A DNA stretch of 64,000 nt from Aspidapion aeneum (Eukaryota; Arthropoda; Insecta; Coleoptera; Brentidae): assembly GCA_963576565.1 (NCBI GenBank), contig OY755047.1, positions 34,873,851-34,937,850 of the forward strand. Reading direction: 5' to 3'. The notes beneath the pieces were generated by a model that ran no database searches, had not been told where the DNA came from, and saw only the letters and a list, made by a program, of their open reading frames with translations. Each line of letters starts with the position of its first letter. Positions within the stretch are counted from its first letter, which is position 1. Positions 11,616-23,800 of the stretch are shown in pieces. A program made the translations under genes and the position numbers.

Positions 11616-11871
11616 ATATATCGATACCCTAATTCTGATATGTCGTAACCCAAATCAACAAAATTCTACAGGGATAAAATAAGTTAAATGCAAATTAAGT
11701 AGCGTAAGCAGAATACGACTTGTTAGAAATCGCGGGAATGACCGTACAATATTTTTTTGTTGGTTGCGAGGATTTAGCAGCATATAGCTATGCATCTAAC
11801 CTTTGACAAAAATATATGAACTTTAATTTTTTTGTGAGTTACGGCACATCAGAATTAGGGTATCGATATAT
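11616..11871. mobile_element. MITE, about 256 bp, with 35-40 bp inverted ends
   Basis: The left end (from about 11617) and right end (to about 11871) are inverted copies sharing atatcgataccctaattctg and, further in, a 'gtcgtaac' block (gccgtaac on the other arm). The outermost bases are tata-like, so a TA-type target is possible but cannot be separated from the terminal repeat. Confidence 0.7.
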
Positions 11872-12388
11872 TGTTTTTAAGAAATTAATATTTTTTCGAT
11901 AGATAAAAATAATCTAAGTTTTGCTTTAAAAAACTCTAGAACTTTAACTGAGTATAAATTCCTTTAAAATAAATAAAAATTTCAATTTCTTCTTGTCTCT
12001 AAAAACGAAAACCTCAAATTTTATATTTTCTGTCTCAACAGCCATTTTTGTACAAAATTCCAAATGGCGGACTACTTTAAAACAGATATTTTGACCTCTC
12101 CTGAAATTTTTTTAAGTGCGTCACTGTAATAAAACCTATAGATAAATATTTTTGTTATAAACATCTTGTCTTTACCATGTGCGCTAGTGTATTACTAAAT
12201 AAAATTAATCAAGAAATAAAAAACTTATTGGTCTTTAAATATTGGCTGTTTTTAATTAGCGTGATAAAAAACAACAACGCTCGTCATTTTAAATTCTAAC
12301 ATTACGGTAATTTAGGTATTAAGTTCTTCTTAAATTTTACTTAAAAACCCTTGAATCGAATGGGGTGCTATTTATAAAAATCGGTCAA

Positions 12389-12658
12389 ATATAGTTCTAA
12401 TTATACGCATTTGTAATGACGTCATTTTTGTTTATCTTTGTTTAGTATATTATAAGCAGCGGTGACAATAAACTTAAAAAAAAAGTAGTGTCTATGATTA
12501 ATTTATTTTTTTAATAGGTAGGTAATTGGTTATGTGAAGTATCCGTCACTGTCAATCAAAAACATAATAAGAAATATTGATTGGCAAAAATATCTATGCC
12601 ATACGTTTTTTTCTCACCTGGTGACGTCATTACAAATGCGAATATTTTAGACTATAGT
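12389..12658. mobile_element. MITE, about 270 bp, with inverted ends of about 35 bp
   Basis: The inverted ends share gcatttgtaatgacgtca exactly (about 12408-12425 and 12622-12639) and extend outward, with mismatches, to ctatag-like termini at both borders. It has no coding content. Confidence 0.65.
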
Positions 12659-13562
12659 AAAAATTATATTGCAAAACAAAATATAATGCAGTTTCGATAA
12701 AACTATTAAAATAGTAAAAACGCCCGAAACAAGATTTTGTTTTGCTAACGTCTTATCAAAACCGGACAAAAACAAAAAGGACAAAATCATTAAAAGTGGT
12801 CGTGCCTAGCTTGTGACGTTCACCTAAAAAAAGCGGTTCTGATATTGCTAGGCAATTGAAGCGTCCTTCACTGCAATTTCTTTTTACTAAAGAAACCGCC
12901 GTATCTACATAAGGATTGCTATAGCACATACGCCATTTTCATTAAGCAAGGCCCATCCTTGAAAAAGGTCAGGTGTTGGACCTTAGGTTAGAATTCATCT
13001 GCAATTATTTGACCAAGAGGCTCGGTTCGGTTCGGTTAACACTGACATCGACCTCTCAAAAGAAGGACAGGGGAGATAATTAGAGGAAAAAATAAACATT
13101 TTAATTTTATTTTGTATTTTTGGTCCAAAAACAACAATATTATTTATTCCCGATTTAAATTTGCCGCCAAACTTCCATGAGACCGATTTGTATGAGAGGA
13201 AGAGAGACGGAACCAGTATAAAGGAGCTCATGTGAGGCCCGGCCGCTTTTTATGATTTTGTTCTTTTTGATTTTGTTCGGTTTCGATAAAAGTGGTATTT
13301 TTTTATTTTCTTGTTTGATGACAGAGGTAAGCAAAGACCCTAAGAACTTGGTTTTATAATATTTCACTTTTAATAAATTGAACTCTTCTTAAGACAAAGG
13401 TTTAATACACTATCGATATACGAAGTCGTATAAATGTAAAAATTATTCTTCAAAATACCCAAATTCAAACTAATATAACTTTTGATAAGTCAACAGATTA
13501 TAACAAAAATGGTCTCTAAAGATACCCAGATAACTTTTCTTTGAACTAAGGTTGGACAGTAG

Positions 13563-13872
13563 CAGTGGCGGACCCAGGGAGGGGGCACTAGGGGCCCAGT
13601 GGCGGACCTAGGGGGGGCACTAGGGGCACTTGCCCCCCCGAGAATTTTTCGAATATACAAAAAATGAGTAAAAAGTAATGTTTTTGCTAATAAAAATTCA
13701 GAATTTTTGCTTGTGGCACATGAAAGTTTCTATTGTTATTATCATCGAAATTACAACCACTGACTAATTCAATAAAATGCTGCTTAAAAAAATATATACC
13801 GTTTTTTACCAACAGAGAATGTCGCCTAAAGTGCCCCCCCCCCCCCAAGAAGCACCTCTGGATCCGCCCTTA
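13563..13872. mobile_element. hAT-type MITE (310 bp) with exact 8-bp target duplication
   Basis: gacagtag flanks the element at 13555-13562 and 13873-13880. The left terminus is cagtggcggacccag; the right terminus read inward is taagggcggatccag, the same end with decay in the outer four bases. The left terminus is partly repeated at 13597. Long G and C runs lie just inside both ends. Confidence 0.8.
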
Positions 13873-14060
13873 GACAGTAGTCAAATTTTCCAAATATATA
13901 GTATGGACTTTATCAAATCAATAACTTTAATAAAGAATAAATATTATCATATACCTATAACCTAAAACAAACGTTTTACCAAATATATTTGGCTTTTCTT
14001 TGTAACAGAATGCTTCCTTAAAACTGTCCGGAATTTTTTAATAAATTTATTTAAAAAGTC

Positions 14061-14217
14061 AGAGGCGGATCTAGGAACTTTATTGCCCCTCCCACAAATA
14101 TCATAATAAATATTGCATAAAACTATTTTGCATAGTGACACTGTGTGTGTAAGACTAAATAAAGTTTCAAATTTGAGCGGGGGGGGGGGAATTTCCCCTC
14201 CCGTAGATCCGCTTCTG
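14061..14217. mobile_element. hAT-type MITE (157 bp)
   Basis: The ends agaggcggatcta (left) and cagaagcggatcta (right, minus strand) are inverted. The flanks aaaaagtc (14053-14060) and gaaaagtc (14218-14225) match at 7 of 8 bases, as expected for an aged hAT target duplication. It is related to the element at 13563-13872 by its ends. Confidence 0.6.
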
Positions 14218-15605
14218 GAAAAGTCATTGCTTACTGGAGTCACCTTGCTGTAATATTGCATAAAAATTATTGCCAATAAAATAATGTGAACATTTTATTA
14301 TATTTTTTCCCAGATATACTTTCGTATCGTTCTCAACAATGGTTCGTGGAAATTACAAAAAAAAACAATAATTAAAAAAGCCGTAAAACTCATTCCAAGG
14401 TTGAATTTTTTACATTTAAAAAAATGTAGATAATATTTTTCTTCCATTTTTAGCTATAGGCACTTATTATGCCCTAAGACTAAATAACATGTAAAAATCA
14501 TGAAAAACCACAAGAATAATCTAAAAATTTCACTGTAATTATCTGAAAATTAAATTAGGGATGGATAACATTTTGATCTCTGAATAAGCAAAAATCTTAG
14601 TTTTATATTTTATTTAGCAATGTATGCTTCAATGTATTTATATATACATTCAAACTTAATATTTGTTTAATTGAATTAAAAATAAACGTAATTTTGTTTT
14701 ATTTTAGTTGTTCTTGTTTAAAATTGACACGTTTAATTTATTATATTCACTCAAAACTTTTGTAAAAATTAATTTTTAGCAGTTAATTTAATTTTATTGT
14801 AATGTTTGAATGAAAATATGTTTAAAGCCTCGTATATTGTTAGTGTGATAATTAAATTTTAACGGTTAGCCAGTATATTATATTTAATATTATTTTTCTT
14901 GTAACATATCGATCCAATCTGCATTTATGTTACATCTACATATCATTTTTTAAGAAAAATATCTTATTCTTCCTAATAATTTAAATTGCTGCACTTGTGT
15001 GTGTCTTTGTGTGTGATTTTATCGTAGAAGATATAAATTAAACCTTAATTTATGTCTACTATAATTTCTACCTATTTAAATAAATATCGTCAAGCATTTG
15101 ATGTTATTGACATTTAATTTTAGTTTGTTTGTACTTAGCCGGTCTACAACTAATTTTTAATTCAGAATTTGATAAATAAGCAGTTCTAAATAATTCCTTA
15201 TGAAATCAATTATCGTTTTATCTTCAAACATCTAATTTTTTTTTATTAAGGGTAGATCGTCTTTGTTAAGAATAAATACTAAATGGCCTCAACTTACCTT
15301 ATTATTTTTTATTGAACCCATATTTTTATTTATAGCAATTGTAAAAACTTTTCTTGGTAATTCATATTTATGAAGTTTTTTTTAGTAATTCCGATAAAGC
15401 TCAGGTAATATAGTCGATTAAACTTAATAAAAGCGTTTTTGTAAGGCTATAAATGATATACATATTAATATAAAAAAGTTAAATACTTGACAAAAAACGT
15501 TTCTTAAGCGCAATTATGTATACCATTTTTTGATGGAATTACTGAAAATCTCAGGATTTAAAAAGCTAAAGATTACTTTTGTATTTTTTATTTTTTTATT
15601 TTTAG

Positions 15606-15792
15606 ACTTTTAGTTTTCGAAAGCTATGGGCATTCACTGGTCCAGGTTTCCTGATGTCCATAGCATACCTGGATCCAGGAAACATAGAAAGTGATCTCCA
15701 GTCCGGCGCCATTGGAAACTATAGACTGTTATGGGTGCTGTTCGCATCCACAATTTTAGGTTTTGTAATGCAAAGTTTAGCAACTAAGTTAG
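15606..15792 (+). CDS. Mvl: Mvl coding exon (membrane segments 1-2, DPGN metal site)
   Basis: The acceptor is ttttag (ending 15605) and the donor gtaagc at 15793; 62 codons plus one base. It encodes [20 protein letters not shown] followed by [15 protein letters not shown]. The DPGN in membrane segment 1 is the invariant metal-coordinating motif of NRAMP transporters and helps break the helix. The second hydrophobic stretch ([19 protein letters not shown]) is membrane segment 2. The exon ends with the first base of a Gly codon that is completed at 36135. Confidence 0.97.
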
Positions 15793-16929
15793 GTAAGCCC
15801 TTTTTTATTTATTATGAGAACTAATCAATTTAAAACCGATATTACAAAATTATATTGCATAACATAATAACTACCTATCTAATTAAAATTCACAGTGTAT
15901 AAAAAGATTAGGTACCTACTTGCCTATAATTAAAAAAATTTAATAGAATAAACACATAAAATTGCGCTTCCTAAAAACAAGCAAAATCGCACCTAATGAA
16001 TTTATTTATTATTAAAGATCTATTTATTTAAATAATTTATACTTAAGTACCTATTTTTATAAATAGTTAAAAAGTGCACTCATCGGAAATTTATAGGGAT
16101 ATTTTTTAAAATAACGCGATTTGTTTTCCGACAATACTTTAAGAAAACAGAGTTTTATATCAATGATTATTATGTGCTTGCTTTTTAAAAAAATACCATT
16201 TTATAAAAAAAAAAGTTGATTGGATAATATTTTTGATTATTGCTTTTCTTTTTTCGTTTATTTAAAAAAAATGCGCCTTTAAACTTGTAAGGGCAAATGG
16301 CCGCCAAGTTGATCAACTACCACCAAAGTACCACTTAGCATTCATTGTTTATAGGGGGCATCTGTAACATTTTCCATTGGCAAAGGAATTCTCCTGTTAA
16401 GAACATCCTACTCATTTTTCGTCACCTATTCCCTCGGTATTCAATCAGTTTGTGACAATATAAAAAAAATGCCTTGCATTTAAAAAAAACTTGCACCAAA
16501 AAAGGGACACATAAATATTTCTGACTGACTGATGAAAAGCAACCTCTGACAATGCTGTACATATACCACCTTAGGATATTTAAGCTTAGCACGTATTAAA
16601 CTTTCTAAATTTTTAAATCGTCTTCACACTCTTCCTTTGTTAGAATCTCAATGGGATACAATTCTGGACTCGTATGTGAATGAAACTGCAGCCCAAACAT
16701 TTGAGCCTTACTTCTGATATTCCCAAAAAAAGTTTATTAGAAATAAAATTTCAGACTTCCATTTTCTCTATATTTTATTTAAACATGACGTTTAGGTTAG
16801 TAAATACCTCCAACCGTTTTGAAGTGTAAACTAAACAATCCAATCTACAGGCTACTACTTAAAATACTTCGTGTGCAGTTAGGTGTGACGGCTCGCCCTC
16901 TTTTTTAATAAGACGCTTGTTTTCCTTCA

Positions 16930-18782
16930 GGAGTAGTTCCATTGGTTGACTGAATGGTCGGGCAGCAAAACACAATTTTTGGTGATTTTGATAAAACTTT
17001 GTACGTTCGTAGATCGACTCAAGGTTAGTAGAAAAAAATTTTTTTTGGTCGGTACTCTACTTGTAACTGCGTATTAGTGACCTTAATTTCAAATTGAAAA
17101 GTATTTTTTTAATTTTAAGAAAAATAATGTTAAATTCAAAACTTTGAAAATTTACAAGTTGTGATTTTTTTTAAACTTGAATTTTTTAACCCTATCAAAA
17201 ACTTTTTGAGGCGGATTTTATCTCACATACTTTTTTTTTCCTTTTAAGTCTGGCTATATCACACCTTTTAAAATTTGAAAAAAATATTGCAGGGAAAATC
17301 TGTAGCAGAATGACAAATACCCAGCTGTCGCGTTTTTTGCAAAATTCTAAGATTTTAGACTGCTTATACAAAACAATTTCTTAAAATCTTATTTGACTAA
17401 AACTTAAAAGACTTTTTACTGGTTCTTATAGAGAACTAAATTCTAGATTTACTTTAAAAAAAAAAGAATTATAAATATAATCCAAAATATTTAAAAATTT
17501 ACCGCAAACATGAAAAAATCATTGGTTCAAAATAACGGTTTTTTACGCGAAAATTACAACTTTGGAGTTAAACGGCTTGGGATTTTTTATTTTACGTTTA
17601 ATTTTGGGTCCCCTGAAAACCTTTGTTCCACTATAGACAGGCTTTTAAGCGGTCTAATTTTTTTTTAAAAATATTCTTGGTAAGTGGTAGCAAAAAAGCG
17701 TTTAAAGTTGATATTTTTCAGTTTTTATTAATAGATATTCAAATCGTATACTGGTCGGGCATTAAACCGCCATTTTCGTCAATTTTCGGGGGATTTTTAC
17801 AACAATTGGCACAATGGTAGACCGACTCAAGAAAAGTAAATGGTATAAAAAAAGTGGTTGGCACTCCACTATAAGTTGCGTATCAGTTCGGTTCGGTTGC
17901 CCTTAACTTTCTGTTTTGCACCTTTCCACTTTTTTCAAAATATCTCAAAATCAGAAAAAGTCAGTTATTTTTTTATTGAAATTTTTGATAAGGTAAGACC
18001 TATCTCTATAGGCCTATGTACCACAAGTTCTAGAAATATTTGTCGATTTCAGGAAAAATTATATCAAATTCAAAACTTTGACAAATTTACCAAAGTAGTG
18101 ATTTTTTTAAAACTTGAATTTTTGGACCCTGTCAAGAAATTTCTGAGACGGATTTTATCTGACATACTTTTTTTTCTTCCTTTTGAGCCTGGCTATACCT
18201 CATTTTTTAAAATATAAAAAATATTACAGGAAAAATCTGTAGCAGAATCACATATATCAAGCTGTCGCGTTTTTCGCAAAATTTAGAGACTTGGACTATT
18301 TAAACAAATCACTTTTTTGAAACATTATTTGAACAAAACTCAAAAGACTATTTAGTAGTCCTAATAGAGAACTAAATGCAAAATTTACTTTCTAAAAAAA
18401 AATAATAAATATGATTCAAAATATTAAAAAATTTACCGGAAACATGGAAAAAGCACTGGTTTAAAATAATGGTTTTTTAAATAAAAATTACATGTTTGAA
18501 GATAAACGGCTGGGGATTTCTTATTTTGCGTTTAATTTTGGGTCCCCTGAAATATTTTGTTTTAATATATACAAGTTTTCAAACGGTGTAAAAATGTTTT
18601 CAAAATATACATGGTAAGTGGTAGCAAAAAAGCGTTTATATTTGGATATTTTTCAGTTTTTTTAAAAAATATTCAAAATGTATACTGTTCGGTCAGTTAG
18701 TCAATTTTTGCGGGACTTTCATAAAAATTGGCAAGTTTCTACATTGACTTAGGAGAAGTAAAAATAAGTTGGTTGGTAGTCC
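16930..18782 (+). repeat. tandem array of 935-bp units (forward orientation)
   Basis: Two units are visible. The landmark aaaatctgtagcag lies at 17295 and 18232, and taagtggtagcaaaaaagcg near 17681 and 18615, a period of about 935 bp. A third unit begins before 18782 and continues at 26104 beyond the BEL insertion. The open frames inside (for example 17858-18217) are F/K/I-rich and not recognisable. Copies in the opposite orientation lie at about 27190-27450, 28145-28912 and 31852-32840. Confidence 0.8.
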
Positions 18783-19537
18783 TGGTCGGTCGAGACGTCT
18801 TTCGCATGAAAAAGTCAACAAACCAACCGAACTGTAGCAATAGGGATCTCCAGTCCAATAGTTCCCACTCTTAGGTTACACTTTTGTGTTCTTAGTTAGG
18901 AATAGTAGCATAGGGAATAAGTAAAAAATGTAAAGAAACGCAGCTCAAAAACACTTTGACTTACCCTTGGATGAAAGGAACTTGGTACATGGACAACTGC
19001 ACAGTCGAATCCAAATAATTCCAATCAAAGTAGTAGCAGTAGCACATCAAAGCAATCCATAAAATGTTTATACACGACCGTGGTCTTAAAAAACACGCAT
19101 GTGATTTCACTTGGCGATCAATATATATCACTGGTATGGAGAGTACCCCAAATATTCGCATGAGATCCGTATAGCAAGACGGACTTTGGAGCACTGCTAT
19201 ATGTAGCAATACAGCAGTAAGGTATGTATAAAATTAGGGAAAACTTAAATTAAAAAAGGATGGAAAATGGATATACTCAAGGTAGAAAAAGCAAAAATAA
19301 TAAAGTAAAGTCAATGCATTCTTGAGCATATAATTCACCGCGCAAATTCAAATTTTTACCCTTTTTGTAGGCAAGGCATATCTTAGTAACTAAATTAGTT
19401 TAAACCAAGAAATAAAAGTAACTTTAAGTATAAAGTTTTAGCATAACTCTAGCAAAAAAAAAGAAAATAAAAAGCATTCTAATTTAGATAAATGTCTCTA
19501 AATTTTATATCTTAAAACTAAACGCCGGGACGAAGCA
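18783..19537 (-). repeat. BEL 3' LTR (755 bp)
   Basis: It matches 25344-26098 with no difference that I could find by eye. It begins tggtcggtcgagacg and ends gggacgaagca on the + strand. The open frame at 18961-19209 recurs identically in the other LTR and is not a gene. Confidence 0.95.
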
Positions 19538-19550
19538 TTCCGGCCCCCCT
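19538..19550 (-). promoter_or_regulatory. polypurine tract of the BEL element
   Basis: On the minus strand the bases directly before the 3' LTR read aggggggccggaa. A purine-rich run at this position is the usual plus-strand primer of LTR elements. Confidence 0.6.
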
Positions 19551-19580
19551 GAAAATACCCAGGGTATGGTATTTTCTGAA

Positions 19581-20549
19581 CTAAGCATTAGGGAGAGGGC
19601 ACAATTTCACCAAAGGCCTCTTGAATAAACCTTTGGAGGTTTTAACTGTAGCAACTCTTACTACATTATCAGTACCAGGGTGCAATCCTACTACTCGTCC
19701 CAATACCCAATTTAAGGGAGTGGTTTGATCATCTTTGATCAAAACCATCGTATTAATCGCAATGGGATCAATTTTGTCTTGATTCACTTTAGCGTGTTGT
19801 TGCAATGTATGTAAGTAATCTCTGTGCCATCTACGCCAAAAATCGCGATGCAGTTTTTGCAGCAACTGCCACCGAGAAAGCCTATTTAAAGGCACTTGGT
19901 CAAAATCGAGGTCTGGAACAGTCGTAAGTGGTTCCAGGCTAAGGAAATGACCGGGCGTCAGTGCAGTCAAATCATTTGGATCTGTGCTGACTGGACACAA
20001 AGGCCTAGAGTTGAGGATAGCTTCTACTTGAGTAACCACAGTATAAAGCTCCTCAAAAGTAAGCACCTGTTCTCCAATTACTCGTAGTAAATGAGACTTT
20101 GCACTTTTGATGTTACTTTCCCACAAACCGCCCATGTGGGGTGCGGATGGAGGGTTGAAGTGCCAACGAATTGATTCGCGATTAGCAACTTCAGCAAACA
20201 TCTCGTTAAGCATTTTAGCAGAAAGCGTAAAATTCGACGCGTTATCCGAGTAGACTACTTCCACGCGTCCTCTTCTGGCCATAAAACGTCGGAACGCTGC
20301 CATAAAAGCGTCTGCTGATAAGTCTGACACAATTTCTAAGTGTACCGCCTTCGTACAACCGCAAATAAATAGAACGACATAAGCCTTAAGTCGTTTTGCA
20401 CCGCGCATGCGGCTCATTGTAATAGCAAAACTTCCCGTAAGATCAACGCCAACGTGTTGAAAAGCTTTTGCTTGTGAAACGCGAAATTTTGGCAAATTAC
20501 CAACAGGGGGTTGATAATTACTGGGGCGCGTGGCCAGCATGTAGAACAA
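19581..20549 (-). pseudogene. BEL integrase core and C-terminal domain (frameshifted part)
   Basis: This frame holds the integrase catalytic core. The first Asp is in HVGVDLTGSF, the second in VYSDNASNF and the Glu in MGGLWESNIKS; the spacing between the second and third acidic residues is about 41. A C-terminal region follows with NTMVLIKDDQTTPLNWVLGR, typical of the domain at the end of BEL/Pao integrases. The frame is shifted relative to the zinc-binding part upstream, with the break near 20540, so it could only be made as part of a polyprotein if the shift is an assembly error or is bypassed. Confidence 0.85.
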
Positions 20550-20550
20550 C

Positions 20551-20812
20551 GCGAAATTATTTTTCTTATATGCCTTTTAGCTGCAAAAATCCAATAATTT
20601 TGAAAAAGTAAAAATAAAGTCGTGTTTATGCCGGTATGCATATGTTTCTCGTGAGTATGCGCAATCAATAACTTTGTAAATTGAGAATCACCGGGTAAAA
20701 GTATAGGAAATTTTTTGTCATAATCTAATTCCGAATTGCATAATCTTCCGCCAATGCGTAAAATATTATTTTGATCCAAAAACGGATTTAATTTTCTAAA
20801 AACCTTTGGCAA
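20551..20812 (-). pseudogene. BEL integrase zinc-binding N-terminal part (frameshifted)
   Basis: This frame continues the polyprotein downstream of the RNase H region and contains a H-x(3)-H ... C-x(2)-C pattern: HEKHMHTG, then about 29 residues later SRCSTCW. This is the HHCC finger of retroelement integrases. It lies one frame away from the long gag-pol frame upstream (break near the T run at about 20857-20863) and one frame away from the integrase core downstream. The open frame continues to 20414, but beyond about 20540 it is out of phase and meaningless. Confidence 0.8.
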
Positions 20813-23800
20813 CGGTTTATTATCGACAAGTAAAGAAATCTCGTTTTGAAAATATTTTTTTGCACGTGTTTTATAAGCACAAATATTGCATTTTGTAACT
20901 CATATTGTATTAACCACGTAGAATTAATAATAATTTTCTCATTATTAAATTTACGCGCGCGAAGATTGTGAATAAAACGTAGTATAAAAGCAACAAGTCT
21001 AATTAAACGCAAAAAATTTGAAAATTTGTTAAGCAGACAATCCAAAAAATTTGGTTCAATTGTTGCAGCAAACACCAATTTTCGCTCCTCTTCGAGAGCT
21101 TCTTTGGGTGTAGTAATATTATTTTTAGTAAAATCCCATGTCTCTTGTGGCTTACAAAGGAACTCGGGTCCTTGCCACCAAAGGGAACAATTAATTAAAT
21201 CTGCAGGCAATAGACCACGTGACCCGGGGTCCGCGGCGTTTAATTCAGAAGGAACATGGATCCAATCGCAAGGCTGAATTTTTTCTTGTATGTATGTGAC
21301 TCGGTTGGATACAAAAGTGCGCCACGCATGTGGTGATCCTTTGATCCAAGAGAGCGCTACCATACTATCCGTAAAAGCAATAGTATTTTGAAAAGCAATT
21401 TTATTAGCAAAAGTATTTTGAATAAATTGAATGAGTTTAGCTAGCAAAACTGCCGCACAGAGCTCCAAACGGGGAATACTGATTCTTTTTATGGGAGCGA
21501 CTTTCGATTTTGCGCACACAAAATACGTTTTAATATCTCCGTTTTGATAAACAATACGAAAATAAACCGCCGCACACATACCGCGCTCGGATGCATCGCT
21601 AAATCCAACAATTTGACAAAATTGAAAATTAGAGAGATCAATCATTCTTGGGATATAAAAATCAGAAAATAATTTGAGTTCTTCCTCGAATTTTTTCCAC
21701 TTGGAAATTATTTCCGGGGGTGCTAACTGATCCCAATCTAACTTTATAAACCATAAGTACTGGATTAAATTTTTTGCAAAAAACGTAACCGGTGTAAGAA
21801 AACCTAAAGGGTCAAAGCATTTCGCAAGGGTACTAAGCAAATTACGCTTAGTGCAAATTTTTGTATTATAATTAACAGAATAAAAAAAGTTATCACTTTG
21901 AGGGTTCCACCTCAAGCCTAAAATTTTTAGAGAGTTTGCATCCTCTCGATCCAAAGAAAAGTCTTTGGTTTGTATGTGGGTTGCAGGCAAGTCTGCAAGC
22001 AACTTGGGTTCGTTTAATGCCCATTTTTTCAGTTCAAATCCACCTCGCCCTAATAACTCAATTAATTGATTTTTCATAAGCATGATTTGATCAAAATCAT
22101 TGCAACTTACTACGCAGTCGTCTATATAGACGCTGTCCTTTAAAATCGCAGAAGCCAACGGTAAGTCTTGATAATCATCGGCTAATTTAAGCAAGGTTCG
22201 AATTGCTAAATATGGAGAACAGTTTACCCCGAAAGTCAAAGTTTTTAATTCGTAATCTTGCACCGATTCTTCAGAATTAAAACGCCATAAAATTCGTTGG
22301 TATTTATGTTGATTTTCCTCCACATTTATCATTCTGTACATTTTAGAAATATCGCTAACAAAACAATATTTATGTAGCCGAAAATTAAGCAAAATTTTAA
22401 CTAAATCTCCTTGTAGTTTAGGACCCGTGTGGAGGGCTTGATTTAGGCTAGGCTTATTTAAAGAATGACTCGATGCGTCAAAGACAAGACGAACAGGCGT
22501 GCTACTCGAGCTTTCTTTTATAACCGCATGGTGAGCAATATAAAAATATTCATGAATTTCTGAGTTATTCGGGGGTGAAACTGCACGCATGTGACCCATA
22601 TCCAAGTATTCTTGCATTACTTGTGAGTAAGAAGTAAATAATTTTTTATCATTTAGCAAACGTTTTTCAAGCGAGTACAACCGACGCAAAGCAAGGGTTC
22701 GGGTATCGCCGAAATCAACGGGATTGATTTTAAAAGGCAACGAAACGGTGTATCTACCGTCCACATCGCGTATAGTAGTTTTTTCAAAATATTTTTCGCA
22801 AAAAATATCTGAAGGTGAATTTTTCTCCACCGTAGGAACCTCTTCCAACTCCCAGAATTTTTGCAAAGTATTATTTAAATCAGGAGTGGAAATAGTTGCC
22901 ATAAAAGTAGAAATATTTTTTGATGCAAAAGCAGCATTTTGCAGAGGCATTTTTCCGAGCAAAGTCCATCCGAAGACTGTATTAATACAAGAGGGGGTGT
23001 CTGGACCGAAATAAAGTCTACCTTCCTCTAAAAGTGATCCATAAAGGTCCGCGCCAATAAGAAGCTGAATTCCAGCTTGATTATACCAACTGGGATCAGC
23101 TAATTTTAGACCAGTTAAGTAGTGCAAAGAATTTTGGTTAAAAGATACACTTGGCATTTTATCGCAAACTTGGTCTATTAATACAGGTTCTAGACTAAAA
23201 ATTTTCGATTTATTATCGATAGCAGCAATTTTACATTGCACCGCATGGCGCGGAGTAGTAGACATATCTCCTAAACCGTTTACATTAAGCGAAATGTTGG
23301 ATTTAGGAAGTCCGAGTGCATTCGCACATTTTTTCGTTATAAAGGAGCACATGGCGCCATTATCCAAAATGGCGCGTATTTCGTGCCAATTTCCGTATGC
23401 ATCACGGATGTGCAGCAAAGCAGTGCAAAGCAACGTGTCATAGTCGCCAAGCACAGTACCCGCGTGAATAGATTTATTTTCAGTAATCTGATTTTCTACG
23501 GGGTTAGTTTGTGATCCACTAGACGTCACAGAAGAAGAAGCAATCACCGAAGCTGGGGAGTTATTTTTTAGGCATAAAAGACTGTGGTGATTTAAAAAAC
23601 AAAATCTACATCTTTTTTGTGAAGTGCACGAGTTTACTTGATGAAAACTAGCCATGCAGTTGGTGCATCCCTTATTATTTCTAATAAAATCAATGCGTTC
23701 TTGAATTGGTTTCATTAAAAAAGATTCACAGCTAAAAATCAGATGTGTATTTTTTGCTTTGCAGTAGAAACACGTGTTTTGTTTGGAATTTGGAGTTTTT

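Larger units (their letters stand above)
10909..15605 (+). other. Mvl: Mvl intron, 4.7 kb, with four MITEs
   Basis: The donor is gtaagt and the acceptor tttttag. Its recognisable content is the MITEs at 11616-11871, 12389-12658, 13563-13872 and 14061-14217. The rest is AT-rich with nothing that I can support. Confidence 0.85.

Noticed and set aside
18961..19209. 82-residue open frame on the minus strand, repeated at 25522-25770
   Set aside because: Both copies lie at the same place inside the two BEL LTRs and are the same by LTR duplication. There is no known LTR-coded protein of this kind in BEL elements.
20850..20870. Programmed ribosomal frameshift between BEL gag-pol and integrase
   Set aside because: BEL/Pao elements normally encode integrase in the same frame as polymerase. 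A homopolymer run at the break makes a one-base loss or assembly error more likely, and a second shift follows downstream.
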